DNA from: Streptomyces fradiae
Lineage (GTDB): Bacteria > Actinomycetota > Actinomycetes > Streptomycetales > Streptomycetaceae
DNA length: 64,000 nucleotides
Direction of reading: 5' to 3'
Assembly: GCF_041270065.1 (NCBI RefSeq)
Contig: NZ_CP065958.1
Span: forward strand, 620,001-684,000
Shown: piece after piece, positions 15,812 through 25,252 of the stretch
How positions within the stretch are numbered: the stretch's first letter is position 1
Layout of the letters: every line of letters begins with the position of its first letter
Notes under the pieces: model-generated
The model's input: the letters and a program-made list of their open reading frames with translations, nothing else
Told to the model about the DNA's origin: nothing
Databases searched by the model: none
Translations under genes and position numbers: made by a program

Positions 15812-17698
15812 GTGTCCCACTCGCATCGGACCGAGACCGCCCACACCTTCCAGGTCGACCTGCGCGGCCTGGTCGACCTGCTCTCCCACCACCTCTACTC
15901 CAGCCCCCGCGTCTATCTGCGCGAGCTGCTGCAGAACGCCGTCGACGCGATCACCGCACGGCAGGCGCTGCACCCGGACGCGCCCGGCCGCATCACCGTG
16001 CGCACCGGTGACACCCTCACCGTCACGGACACCGGCGTCGGTCTGACCGAGGCCGATGTGCACCGCTTCCTCGCCACCATCGGGCGCAGCTCCAAGCGGA
16101 CCGCCGACGGCGCCTTCGACGGCGCCGGACTCGACGCGGCGCGCGGGGAGTTCATCGGCCAGTTCGGCATCGGACTGCTCGCCTGCTTCGTCGTGGCCGA
16201 CGAGATCACGGTGCTCAGCCGCTCGGCGGCCGACCCGGCGGCGCCCGCCGTCGAGTGGCGCGGGCACTCGGACGGCCGCTACACCATCCGTACGCTGCCG
16301 GCCTCGGAGATGCCCGAGCCGGGCACCACCGTGCGGCTGACCCCGCGCGCCGACAACGCCGAGTGGACGACCCCGGAGCGGGTGGTCCAGCTGGCCCGGC
16401 ACTACGGCGGGCTGCTGCGGCACGAGGTCACCGTCGTCGACCCGGGCGGCACGTCCCACCGGGTCAACGAGGCGCCGCCGTGGGAGCGGAGCCACCGCTC
16501 GCCGCTGGCCCGCAAGGAGGCGCTGACCGCGCACTGCCGCGAGCTGTTCGACTTCACTCCCCTCGACACCATCGAGCTCGATCTGCCGGCCGCCGGACTG
16601 CGCGGCGTGGCCTATGTGCTGCCGACCGCGGTGAGCCCGGCCCAGCGGGCCGGCCACCGGGTGCACCTCAAGGGCATGCTGCTCACCGACCAGGCGCCCG
16701 AACTGCTGCCGGACTGGGCCTTCTTCGTGCGCTGCGTGGTCGACACCACCAGTCTGCGGCCGACCGCCTCGCGCGAGTCGCTGTACGAGGACGGCACCCT
16801 GTCGGCGGTACGGGACGCGCTCGGCGACCGGATCCGGGACTGGCTCACCGGGCTCGCCGCCAGCGACCCGGCGCTGCTGCACCGCTTCATCGACACCCAC
16901 CACCTCGCGGTCAAGGCGCTCGCCCGCTACGACGACGAGCTGCTGCGGATCGTGCTGCCCTGGCTGCCGTTCGAGACCACCGACGGCAACGTCACCCTGG
17001 AGGAGTTCGCCCGGACCCATCCGACGCTGCTGGTCACCCGCAGCGTCGAGGAGTTCCGGCAGGTCGCGCCGATCGCCGCGGCCGCCGGCCTCGGCGTGGT
17101 CAACGGCGGCTACACCTACGACCGGGACCTGGTGCACCGGCTGCCGGAGATCCGGCCGGGCACGGCCGTCGACGACCTCGACCCGGCCACCGTCACCGCC
17201 CATCTCGACGCCGTCGACCCGACCGCCGAACTGCGCGCCGCGGGCTTCCTCGCGGTGGCCCGGGAGACCATCGGCGTGCACGACTGCGACGTCGTGCTGC
17301 GCGACTTCCAGCCGGTCACCGCGCCCGCGCTGCTGCTCGACAACCGCGAGGCCCGCCACGAGCGCACCCGGGCCGGGCTCGCCGCCGACAGCGACGGCCT
17401 GTGGGCCGACATCCTGGGCTCCCTGCGGAACGAGACGCCGCGCGCCCAGCTGGTCCTCAACCACCTCAATCCGCTGGTCCGGCAGGCCGTGACCATCGCC
17501 GAGCGGGGTCTCGCCGTCACCACGGCCGAGGCGCTGTACGGGCAGGCACTGCTGCTGAGCCGCCGCCCGCTGAGGGCGAGCGAGAGCGCCCTGCTCAACC
17601 GGGCCTTCATGGGCCTGCTCAGCCACGCCATGCACCACCCCGGTACGGACACCCCCGACGCGGGCACCCCCGGCACCGAGCCCCGGAAGGACTTCTGA
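15812..17698 (+). CDS. HSP90-family ATPase (divergent HtpG-like)
   Basis: A 628-residue GHKL ATPase. The N box is YLRELLQNAVDAITA (about residues 34-48), the G1 box VTDTGVGLT (about 70-78) and the lid-G2 region GQFGIGLLACF (about 115-125). The middle domain holds TASRESLYED, matching the conserved catalytic-loop arginine region of Hsp90. The C-terminal dimerisation domain is short and no MEEVD is present, as in bacteria. It should refold or activate clients in the cytosol. The next gene overlaps it (TGATG), so a TPR protein is made in tandem. The GTG start has only a weak ribosome site. No HrcA or HspR operator is evident upstream. Confidence 0.85.
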   Translation: MSHSHRTETAHTFQVDLRGLVDLLSHHLYSSPRVYLRELLQNAVDAITARQALHPDAPGRITVRTGDTLTVTDTGVGLTEADVHRFLATIGRSSKRTADGAFDGAGLDAARGEFIGQFGIGLLACFVVADEITVLSRSAADPAAPAVEWRGHSDGRYTIRTLPASEMPEPGTTVRLTPRADNAEWTTPERVVQLARHYGGLLRHEVTVVDPGGTSHRVNEAPPWERSHRSPLARKEALTAHCRELFDFTPLDTIELDLPAAGLRGVAYVLPTAVSPAQRAGHRVHLKGMLLTDQAPELLPDWAFFVRCVVDTTSLRPTASRESLYEDGTLSAVRDALGDRIRDWLTGLAASDPALLHRFIDTHHLAVKALARYDDELLRIVLPWLPFETTDGNVTLEEFARTHPTLLVTRSVEEFRQVAPIAAAAGLGVVNGGYTYDRDLVHRLPEIRPGTAVDDLDPATVTAHLDAVDPTAELRAAGFLAVARETIGVHDCDVVLRDFQPVTAPALLLDNREARHERTRAGLAADSDGLWADILGSLRNETPRAQLVLNHLNPLVRQAVTIAERGLAVTTAEALYGQALLLSRRPLRASESALLNRAFMGLLSHAMHHPGTDTPDAGTPGTEPRKDF

Positions 17699-20600
17699 TG
17701 CTGGACACCCCCGAGGCCGTGTTCGAGGCGCTGCGGGAGAACCACGAGCGCCCGCACGGACTGCAGCGCACGGTCGTCGCCGAGGAGCTGGCGGAGGCGG
17801 CCGAGGTCTTCGAAAAGCCCGACGTCCTGGTCACCGCCCTGCTCGAGCTGATGACCTCGTACGAGTTCACCGGTGAGCACCGTAAGGCCCCGGTCGTCTT
17901 CGCCCGGCTGCTGAAGCTGTGGGACACCGCTCCGGAGTCCTTCAGCGAGTGGGAGGCCCACCAGGTCTTCTGGCGCTTCAAGTGGGTGACGACCTCCCTG
18001 ATCCAGGTGCCCGACGTGCCGCTGGCCACGATCCGGGGCTGGGTCGACCGGATGCGCGAGCGGTACGAGGCGGGCGGGCACGGCATGCAGCCGGTGGCCG
18101 CGATGAGCCATCACGTCGCCGCGCACACCGGCGTGGGCGCCGCCGACGCGTACGACCTGTGGATCACCCGGCCCCGTACGGACCTCAGCGACTGCGAGGC
18201 CTGCGAGACCCGGAACATGGCCCGGCACCTGATGGCCGACGGCGACGACTCGGCGGCGCTCGACGCCTGGGGTCCGGTGCTCGACGGCTCCCAGAGCTGC
18301 TCCGAGGAGCCGCAGTCGAGCCAGGCGCGGGCCCTGCTGCCCCTGCTGCGCACCGGCCGGACGGACGAGGCCCGGTCCCATCACCTCACCGGCTACCGGC
18401 GGGTGCGGGGGAACACCGGCATGCAGCAGGAGGTGGGCCTGCACCTGGAGTTCTGCGCCCTATCGCGCAACGAGGGCCGGGGCCTGGAGATCCTCGCCGA
18501 GAACCGCGGTCTGTTCGAGGCCACGGGCGCGCCGCTGGCCCGGCTCGGCTTCCTCACCGGCGTCGAGGTGCTGCTCGCCCGGATCGTCGCCCAGGGGCAC
18601 GGGGACGTCACGGTGGCCGGCCCGCCCGGCCGGAACTGGACGGCGGCCGGGCTCCTCGGCCAGGTGCGGGCCGAGGCGGAGCCGCTGGCCGCCGCGTTCG
18701 ACGCGCGCAACGGCACCTCGGCCGTCGGGGACCGCCGCAAGGCCCGGCTCGCCCAGGAGCCGCTGCTCGCCGAGCCGCTGCCGCTCGGACTGCGCACCGC
18801 CGTGGTCCGCCCGGCCACGGCCCCCGGCGCCACGGGCACTCCGGCCTCCGGCACCGGCCCGGCGTCCCCGTCCGCGTCCCCGTCCGTGTCCCCGTCCGGC
18901 GTCGCGATCCCCGAGGACTTCGTCGAGCTGGTGCAGGAGGCGCGCCGGCTCTCCGGTGCGGGGCAGCCCTCCGAGCACCGCCTGTGGGAGCGGATCGCCG
19001 AGCGGATGGCGGACGGCAGCGCGCCCGACCCGCACGACCACCGCCTGGGCCCGCGCGAGCTGCTGGAGGCCGAGCTGGCCGACCACCGGGCGGACGGGCA
19101 CGGCAACGCGGAGCGCAGGACCGAATTCGCCGCCGAACAGGACCGGGCGGCCGGGCTGTTCGCCCGTGCGGGCATGCCGTGGCACGCGCTCGCCGCCCGG
19201 GCCAACGCCCTCGCGTGGGGCGCCGAGTGGCAGGACGGCGAGACGGCCGGCCGGGAGGAGACGGCGGCCGGGATCGACGCCCTCCTCGCCGAGGCGGAAC
19301 GGCTCGCGGCCGAGGCGCCGTTCACCGGCGAGGCGCCCGGTGCCGGCGAGACGGCGGTTTCCGCACACTCCGGCAACGACGTCGGCCGGACCCGGGTCCT
19401 GCACCGTCTGATGGTCCTGAACGCCGCCGCGTACAGCGCCTACCGCGAGGTCCTGGAGCAGCTGCCCGAGCCCTCGGAGGCCGCCGTGGCGCGGTTCGAC
19501 GCGTTCAGCGGAAGGCTGCGGACGGAGTCCGAGCGGCTGTCCGCGCCCCATCAGACGGCCAACGCGCGTCAGTACGTGGCCGATCTGGCCGCGCGGCGCG
19601 GGGACCTCGCCCTCGCCGAGGCCGAGCTGCGCGCGGCCCTGGCCGATGTGGCGGCGGCCGGCCGGCCCTGGCGCGGCTCCCGGCCGCGGTGTCTGCTCGC
19701 CCAGTTCCTGCTCGCCCGGCAGGAACCGGACGAGGCCGTCGAGCTGCTGCACCAGGCGATCGGCGACGCGGTGCGCCACGACGACGCCGGCTTCCCGCTG
19801 GCCCCGTCGTACGCGCTGCTCGGCCACGCCGCCTCGCACCAGGGGGACGTCGGCGGCGCGGTCCGGCATCTGTCGGAGGCGGCCGCGCGGTACGACCAGG
19901 ACGGGGATCGGGAGGAGGCCATGGACGTCCGGCTCCAGCTCGCCGACGTGCTCGCCCGCGCGGGACAGCAGGCCGACGCCGTCGCCGTCCTGGAGTCGGT
20001 GCTCTCCGACGAGGCGGCCGACGGCCTCGACGAGCGGATGCTCGCCCAGGCGCGGCTGACCCTCGCGCGCGGCCTGCGGGAGCTCGGCGAGCCGTTGCCC
20101 GCGGCCGAGGAGTTCCTGCGGCTCGCGGACACCGTCGCCGGCTGGGAGGACGACCGGGCGGTCCACACCCTGGTGGCGGCGGAGGCGGCGGTCACGCTGG
20201 CGCTGGCCGACCGCTGGGACGCGGCGGCCTCGGCGTACGACCGGGCCGTCGCCGCGCACGCCGAGGCCGGGAACCCGCCGATGCTCGCCCACATGATGCG
20301 CGAGTTCGCCCGGCTGACCATGCTCGCCCGGGAGGAGGAGGGCGTGGACGCGGCCCTGGAGCATCTGGCCCGGGCCGACGCGCTGCTCGCGGCCGAGCCC
20401 CAGGACACCGAGGACTTCGCCCTCTGGTACGAGCAGGGTTCCGTGCACTACCGGCGGGGCCGGGTGCTCGCCGAGGCCCAGCGCTTCCCCGAGGCCCTGG
20501 AGGCGGTGGAGGCCGCGATCGCCGCGCACGAGCGGGGCGGCGAGGAGGGCGAGGTGCCGCGTGCCGAGGCCGTCCGTATCGCCGCCCTGATCGAGGGCAA

Positions 20601-20727
20601 CGGCCTGGAGCGGCGCGCGGCGGCGGTCACCCGCCTCGCGGCCGCGGCGGCCCGCTGCCGGGCCGGGGGCCTGCCGGAGGCGGCGGACATCCTGGACGCG
20701 CTCCGGAAGGAGTTCCAGGAGCGCTAG
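17698..20727 (+). CDS. Large TPR-repeat protein coupled to Hsp90
   Basis: A 1009-residue protein in two helical-repeat halves. The break is a low-complexity linker near residue 390 (PASPSASPSVSPSG). Repeats such as EAVELLHQAIGDAVRHDDAG, GAVRHLSEAAARYDQDGD and RFPEALEAVEAAIAAHERGG show TPR helix pairs in the C-terminal half. A CEAC near residue 167 and other cysteines are scattered and not a clear metal site. No TM or enzyme motif appears. The ATG overlaps the Hsp90 stop, which implies fixed stoichiometry. A client adaptor or co-chaperone role is inference from that coupling and from eukaryotic TPR co-chaperones. Confidence 0.8.
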   Translation: MLDTPEAVFEALRENHERPHGLQRTVVAEELAEAAEVFEKPDVLVTALLELMTSYEFTGEHRKAPVVFARLLKLWDTAPESFSEWEAHQVFWRFKWVTTSLIQVPDVPLATIRGWVDRMRERYEAGGHGMQPVAAMSHHVAAHTGVGAADAYDLWITRPRTDLSDCEACETRNMARHLMADGDDSAALDAWGPVLDGSQSCSEEPQSSQARALLPLLRTGRTDEARSHHLTGYRRVRGNTGMQQEVGLHLEFCALSRNEGRGLEILAENRGLFEATGAPLARLGFLTGVEVLLARIVAQGHGDVTVAGPPGRNWTAAGLLGQVRAEAEPLAAAFDARNGTSAVGDRRKARLAQEPLLAEPLPLGLRTAVVRPATAPGATGTPASGTGPASPSASPSVSPSGVAIPEDFVELVQEARRLSGAGQPSEHRLWERIAERMADGSAPDPHDHRLGPRELLEAELADHRADGHGNAERRTEFAAEQDRAAGLFARAGMPWHALAARANALAWGAEWQDGETAGREETAAGIDALLAEAERLAAEAPFTGEAPGAGETAVSAHSGNDVGRTRVLHRLMVLNAAAYSAYREVLEQLPEPSEAAVARFDAFSGRLRTESERLSAPHQTANARQYVADLAARRGDLALAEAELRAALADVAAAGRPWRGSRPRCLLAQFLLARQEPDEAVELLHQAIGDAVRHDDAGFPLAPSYALLGHAASHQGDVGGAVRHLSEAAARYDQDGDREEAMDVRLQLADVLARAGQQADAVAVLESVLSDEAADGLDERMLAQARLTLARGLRELGEPLPAAEEFLRLADTVAGWEDDRAVHTLVAAEAAVTLALADRWDAAASAYDRAVAAHAEAGNPPMLAHMMREFARLTMLAREEEGVDAALEHLARADALLAAEPQDTEDFALWYEQGSVHYRRGRVLAEAQRFPEALEAVEAAIAAHERGGEEGEVPRAEAVRIAALIEGNGLERRAAAVTRLAAAAARCRAGGLPEAADILDALRKEFQER

Positions 20728-20757
20728 GCCGTGTCCTGGGCACCGGAAGCACCACCT

Positions 20758-20791
20758 GGGGCGCCGGTCACCGATGGGTGGCCGGCGCCCC
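20758..20791. terminator. Strong bidirectional hairpin, 15-bp stem
   Basis: GGGGCGCCGG at 20758-20767 pairs with CCGGCGCCCC at 20782-20791. The stem continues through a T-G wobble and CACC/GGTG to a GATG loop. It follows the TPR gene and includes the last codons and stop of the convergent kinase gene. Confidence 0.75.
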
Positions 20792-22042
20792 CGCGTGCAC
20801 CCCGGCGTGGTACTTGGGGATGCGCAGCGTGATCTTCATGCCGGCGCCGACGCCGGTCTCGATGACCAGGCCCTCGTGCGGGCCGTAGACCTGGCGGAGC
20901 CGTTCGTCGACGTTGCGCAGGCCGATCCCGGTGGTGGGTCCGCCCTCGCCGTGCAGGATGCGGCGCAGCCGCTCCGGGTCCATGCCGACGCCGTTGTCCT
21001 CGATGCTGACGCGGGCGGCCGAGCCCTCGTCGACGGCGGCGATGGTGATGAGGCTGCGGTCGACGGAGTCCTCCAGGCCGTGCTTGACGGCGTTCTCCAC
21101 CAGGGGCTGGAGGCAGAGGAAGGGCAGGGCGACCGGCAGCACCTCGGGGGCGATCTGCAGGGTGACCTGGAGGCGGTCGCCGAACCGGGCGCGGACCAGT
21201 TCCAGATACTGCTCGATGGAGCCCAGTTCCTCGGCCAGGGTGGTGAACTCGCCGTGCCTGCGGAACGAGTAGCGGGTGAAGTCGGCGAACTCCAGGAGGA
21301 GTTCACGGGCCCGCTCGGGGTCGGTGCGGACGAACGAGGCGATCGCGGCGAGCGAGTTGTAAATGAAGTGGGGCGAGATCTGTGCGCGCAGGGCGCGGAT
21401 CTCCGCCTCGATGAGGCTGCTGCGCGCGCGGTCGAGCTCGGCCAGTTCCAGCTGGACCGAGACCCAGCGGGCCACTTCCTCGGTGGCGCGGGCGACGGCG
21501 GCGGAGTCGTGCGAGCCGAAGGCGGCGAGGGCGCCCTTGGGGCGTCCGCCCGCGGTGAGCGGGGCGACGACCCCGAAGCGTACGGCGCAGTCGGCGCGGT
21601 CGCAGTCCACCGAGAAGGTACGGGTGCGGCCGGCCTGCACCGCCTTGGCGACATGCGCGGCGAGCTGCTCCCCGTGGTGCTCGCCGGTGCCCTCCCAGGC
21701 GAGCACGCCGTCGAGTCCGGTCAGCGCGAGGGACTGGGTGCCGAGCAGCGGGCGGAGCCGGCGCACCGCCTTGCGGGCCGTGTCGGGGGCGAGCCCGGCG
21801 CGCAGCGGCGGCGCGGCGAGGGACGCGGTGTGCAGGGTCTGGAAGGTGGCGCGTTCGACGGTGTCGGAGTGCGGGCCGGGCCGGTCGCCGCGCCCGCCGG
21901 GCCCGCCACGTACGCGGCGGCGGGCGCCCCGTACGTACCCGGCGCCGAGGACGTATCCCGCGCCCCTGACGTAGGCGGCGCCGGCGGCGAAGCAGAGCGC
22001 CCCGACGACGGCGCAGCAGAGCAGCAGCACGAGCACGGTCAT
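20768..22042 (-). CDS. LytS/YehU-type sensor histidine kinase
   Basis: A 424-residue kinase. An N-terminal TM helix (about 1-25) is followed by the repeat GAGYVRGAGYVLGAGYVRGA-like segment, a GAF-like sensor (about 60-195) with three cysteines near CDRADCAVRF, and the His_kinase domain with phospho-acceptor SPHFIYNSL near residue 222. The HATPase_c end has QPLVENAVKHGL and IEDNGVGMD. LytS-type kinases normally signal to a LytTR response regulator, but none is encoded beside it. The gene is the last of an operon with an ActP-like symporter (ATGA overlap) and a DUF485 protein, so its signal is probably the transported organic acid (inference). Confidence 0.88.
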   Translation of the reverse strand: MTVLVLLLCCAVVGALCFAAGAAYVRGAGYVLGAGYVRGARRRVRGGPGGRGDRPGPHSDTVERATFQTLHTASLAAPPLRAGLAPDTARKAVRRLRPLLGTQSLALTGLDGVLAWEGTGEHHGEQLAAHVAKAVQAGRTRTFSVDCDRADCAVRFGVVAPLTAGGRPKGALAAFGSHDSAAVARATEEVARWVSVQLELAELDRARSSLIEAEIRALRAQISPHFIYNSLAAIASFVRTDPERARELLLEFADFTRYSFRRHGEFTTLAEELGSIEQYLELVRARFGDRLQVTLQIAPEVLPVALPFLCLQPLVENAVKHGLEDSVDRSLITIAAVDEGSAARVSIEDNGVGMDPERLRRILHGEGGPTTGIGLRNVDERLRQVYGPHEGLVIETGVGAGMKITLRIPKYHAGVHAGAPATHR

Positions 22043-23796
22043 CGGCGCGTCTTCCAGGTTCCGGCGGGCGTGGGGTGGGGCACGGGCGGCGGCTCGGGCA
22101 GGTGCAGCCGCGCCATGATCGCGTCGGTGCCGGCCGGGACGCCCTTCGGGGTGGCAAGGGAGACCAGGATCATGGTGAGGAAGCCGAGCGGTACGGTCCA
22201 GACGGCCGGCCAGGCGAGGAGGGCGCGCGGCCAGCCGGAGTCCGGCCGGCCGGCGACCGTGGCGAGGACGGCGGTGAGCGCGGCCCCGCCGCCGGCGACC
22301 ATGCCCGCGACGGCGCCCGCGGCGGTGAGCCGGCGCCACCAGATGCCGAGCAGCAGCAGCGGGCAGAAGGACGAGGCGGCCACGGCGAAGGCGAGGCCGA
22401 CGGCGTTGGCGACGGACAGGCCCTGCACGACGACGTGCGCGGCGGCGGGCACCGCGACGGCCACGGCGGCGGCGAGCCGGAAGTGCCGTACACCGCGCGG
22501 CGAGGGCAGGAAGTCCTGGGTGAGGACGCCCGCGACGGCCATGGTGAGGCCGGAGGCGGTGGACAGGAACGCGGCGCAGGCGCCGGCCGCGAGGAGCGCG
22601 CCGAGCAGATCGCCCGCGGTGCCGCCGACGAGCCGGTCCGGCAGCATCAGGACGGCGGTGTCGGTGCTGCCGGTGAGCAGCAGGTCCGGCGCGTACACCC
22701 GGCCGAGCGCCCCGTACACCGGCGCGAGGACGTAGAAGACGCCGACGAGGCCGAGGACCACGACGGTGGTGCGGCGGGCGGCCCGGCCGTCGGGGTTGGT
22801 GTAGAAGCGGACGACGACGTGCGGCAGGCCCATGGCGCCCATGAAGGTGGCGAAGATCAGTCCGTACGTGGCGTAGAGCGGGTGCTCCTCGCCCGCCTGG
22901 CCGCGCGGTTCGGCCCAGCCGGTGTTGGTGCCGCCGTCGGCGCCGGCGGTGGCGCGCTCGGGCAGCGGGCTGCCGGCGGGGAAGCCGAGGACGGTGCCGG
23001 CCTCGACGCGGTGGCGGCCGGCCGTCAGGTCGACCTCCTCGGTGTCGTGGCGGAGCCCGTCGACGGTGCCGGTGACGGTGACTCGCAGCGGCGCGTCGAG
23101 GCCGAGGGTGAGGGTGTCGTCGATGCGCACCTGGCTGTGCCGGCGGAAGCCGGGCGGCTCGTCGAGGGCGGGGTCGGGCCGCCCGTCGGCGTACCAGGCG
23201 AACAGCAGGAACAGCAGCGGCACGAGCAGGGCGGTGAGTTTCAGCCAGTACTGGAAGGCCTGGACGAAGGTGATCGAGCGCATGCCGCCGGCCGCGACGG
23301 ACAGGGCGACGACGACGGCGACGACGATCCCGCCCGACCAGTGCGGCAGTCCAGTGAGGGTGCCGAGGGTGAGCCCGGCGCCCTGGAGCTGGGGCACCAG
23401 ATAGAGCCAGCCGACGACCACGACGAGGATGCCGGCGGCGCGCCGGACGGCCCGGGACTCCAGGCGCGCCTCGGCGAAGTCGGGCAGGGTGTAGGCGCCG
23501 GAGCGGCGCAGCGGGGCGGCGACGAAGGCGAGCAGCACCAGATAGCCGGCGGTGTAGCCGACGGGGAACCACAGCATGTCGACGCCCTGGGCGAGGACGA
23601 GTCCGGCGATGCCGAGGAAGGACGCGGCGGAGAGGTACTCGCCGCTGATGGCGGCGGCGTTGAGGCGGGCGGGCACGCTGCGCGAGGCCACGTAGAAGTC
23701 GGAGGTGGTGCGGGAGATGCGCAGTCCGAGGGCGCCGACCGCGACCGTGGCGACGATCACGGCGGACACGGCGATCACGCCGTAGGGCTGGTTCAC
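22039..23796 (-). CDS. Sodium:solute symporter, ActP-like
   Basis: A 585-residue SSS-family transporter with about 13 hydrophobic segments. Visible marks are DFYVASRSVPARLNAAAISG, the unwound-helix phrase GEYLSAASFLGIAGL, GGMRSITFVQAFQYWLK and GSTDTAVLMLPDRLVGG. A soluble insert of about 100 residues (roughly 190-295) with beta-type RVTVTGTVDGLRHDTEEVDL is typical of the actinobacterial ActP-like branch. The usual substrates are acetate or other monocarboxylates with Na+. The GTG at 23796 is the likely start. It sits in an operon between DUF485 (upstream) and the kinase gene (downstream, overlapping). Confidence 0.87.
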   Translation of the reverse strand: MNQPYGVIAVSAVIVATVAVGALGLRISRTTSDFYVASRSVPARLNAAAISGEYLSAASFLGIAGLVLAQGVDMLWFPVGYTAGYLVLLAFVAAPLRRSGAYTLPDFAEARLESRAVRRAAGILVVVVGWLYLVPQLQGAGLTLGTLTGLPHWSGGIVVAVVVALSVAAGGMRSITFVQAFQYWLKLTALLVPLLFLLFAWYADGRPDPALDEPPGFRRHSQVRIDDTLTLGLDAPLRVTVTGTVDGLRHDTEEVDLTAGRHRVEAGTVLGFPAGSPLPERATAGADGGTNTGWAEPRGQAGEEHPLYATYGLIFATFMGAMGLPHVVVRFYTNPDGRAARRTTVVVLGLVGVFYVLAPVYGALGRVYAPDLLLTGSTDTAVLMLPDRLVGGTAGDLLGALLAAGACAAFLSTASGLTMAVAGVLTQDFLPSPRGVRHFRLAAAVAVAVPAAAHVVVQGLSVANAVGLAFAVAASSFCPLLLLGIWWRRLTAAGAVAGMVAGGGAALTAVLATVAGRPDSGWPRALLAWPAVWTVPLGFLTMILVSLATPKGVPAGTDAIMARLHLPEPPPVPHPTPAGTWKTRR

Positions 23797-23837
23797 TCGG
23801 CGGCCCCGGCCGCCGCCGTCCTGGTGCGGGCCACCGG

Positions 23838-24215
23838 TCAGCTCCCTTCGACGGCCCGGGTGTACTCCCGCTCGTTGCGTTCGGCGCGCCGTACGTACCA
23901 GCCGGCGAGGACGAGGAAGAGCGGGTACACGGCGATGCCGAGCACGGCCCAGACGAGGAGCGGGGGCACCGGGCCGAGGCCGCTGCCGGGCACCGTGCGC
24001 AGCAGCAGTGGCAGGGTGGCGACGAGGACGGCCAGGGTGCCGCCGACGGCGAGCCCGGCGCGCAGCTGGGCGCGGATCAGCCGCCGTACCTCGGTGCGCA
24101 CGGCGGGCGGGAGCGGGTCGGGCCGTTCGGGGGCGGGCCGGTAGGCCCGGGGCGCGGCCGTGGTCCCGGGGGCGCGGGTGACCACCTCGCGCCGGGGAAC
24201 CGGTTCCGCTGCCAT
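23838..24215 (-). CDS. DUF485-type small membrane protein
   Basis: A 125-residue protein with two TM helices (about 55-75 and 82-103: LLVWAVLGIAVYPLFLVLAG) and the conserved C-terminal WYVRRAERNEREYTRAVEG. In enterobacteria and actinobacteria such proteins (YjcH type) are encoded with acetate symporters and are thought to be accessory subunits. The N-terminus has an extra 45-residue Pro/Arg-rich stretch. It is first in a three-gene operon with the symporter and LytS-like kinase. The ATG at 24215 was chosen for the family length. Confidence 0.8.
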   Translation of the reverse strand: MAAEPVPRREVVTRAPGTTAAPRAYRPAPERPDPLPPAVRTEVRRLIRAQLRAGLAVGGTLAVLVATLPLLLRTVPGSGLGPVPPLLVWAVLGIAVYPLFLVLAGWYVRRAERNEREYTRAVEGS

Positions 24216-24385
24216 TGTCCGCACGTCCTCCCACTCCTCGATGGGAGCACCGCGCCGTGTCCGCACCGAGGGTGGAGTGTACGCAGCGGGCCGGGGCACG
24301 ACCAGAGGTCCGGGGCAATTCGCCTGTACGGGACACCGATCGCGCGCCCGGGCCGTGCGTGCCGTACGGACGGGAGCCCGCGGCG

Positions 24386-25204
24386 CTACTCCGGCAGGAC
24401 GGTGCCGTCCGGGAGGCGGATGCCGAAGTCCTCGCGCAGGAAGGTCAGCACCTCCGCCGGGTCGGCGAGTTCCCGTTCCTTGCGGGTGCCGTCGGCGTGC
24501 GTCTCGGTGAAGCGGCGGCCGGCCAGGGAGAAGTGGGCCGTGGGGGCGGTGCGCTGGGCGTAGACGCCGCGGGAGAACGGCGAGCGCGGGTTGGTGGCGA
24601 TGTGCCAGTTGATGACCTCGTAGTCGGGTGCCTCGAAGGGCTCGACGGTGAAGGAGTACTGGTCGTCCCAGCCGTCGCTCTCCGCGCCGTGCGCCTGGAG
24701 CTTCCACAGCGTCAGCGGCCCGTCGTGCGGGGCGTGCACGAGACGGTGGCGGCGCGGGGCGTCGAGCGTCTCGGTGCCGGTGGCGAGCGGCACGGGCTCG
24801 ATGAGGCAGCCGACGCTGCCGAAGCCGACGTCGGTGACGTACGGCACGGGCTCGCCGGGCACGTCGGTGAGCATCAGCATGTGGGTGCGGGGGCGTACGT
24901 CGCCGGGCCGGGCGCCGACCAGGACGCGCGCGGCGAGCAGGGTGACCTCGAAGCCGAGGGCGGTGAGCGCGGCGGCGAACAGCGTGTTGTGCTCGTAGCA
25001 GTAGCCGCCGCGCCCGCCGCGCACGAGCTTGGCCTCCAGGTCGGGCAGGGCGAGGGAGGGCGCCGTGCCGAGCACGGGGTCGAGGTTCTCGAACGGGATG
25101 CCCATCAGGTGCGCGCGGTGCACGGAGCGCAGCACGTCGAGCGTGGGCCGGCGCTCCCCGGACCAGCCGATGCGGGCGAGGTAGGCGTCGAGATCGATAG
25201 TCAT
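24386..25204 (-). CDS. nat: Arylamine N-acetyltransferase
   Basis: A 272-residue NAT with the complete catalytic triad. Cys69 is in VRGGRGGYCYEHN, His108 in RPRTHMLML and Asp125 in YVTDVGFGS. The N-terminal PFENLDPVLG and C-terminal FTVEPFEAPDYEVINWHIAT are family segments. NATs transfer acetyl from acetyl-CoA to arylamines and hydrazines, and some Streptomyces relatives act as amide synthases in antibiotic pathways. No 3-amino-5-hydroxybenzoate or polyketide gene is nearby, so a detoxification role is more likely. The gene is monocistronic by position. Confidence 0.92.
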   Translation of the reverse strand: MTIDLDAYLARIGWSGERRPTLDVLRSVHRAHLMGIPFENLDPVLGTAPSLALPDLEAKLVRGGRGGYCYEHNTLFAAALTALGFEVTLLAARVLVGARPGDVRPRTHMLMLTDVPGEPVPYVTDVGFGSVGCLIEPVPLATGTETLDAPRRHRLVHAPHDGPLTLWKLQAHGAESDGWDDQYSFTVEPFEAPDYEVINWHIATNPRSPFSRGVYAQRTAPTAHFSLAGRRFTETHADGTRKERELADPAEVLTFLREDFGIRLPDGTVLPE

Positions 25205-25252
25205 GCCCTCACCGTAGGCGGCGGTCCGGGGGCGGCGCCTCGGCTTTCCGAT

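Noticed and set aside
16255..17697. The TPR gene reading frame is open far upstream inside the Hsp90 gene.
   Set aside because: Residues there are Arg/Ala/Gly-rich shadow sequence; the ATG overlapping the Hsp90 stop gives the TPR-like start.
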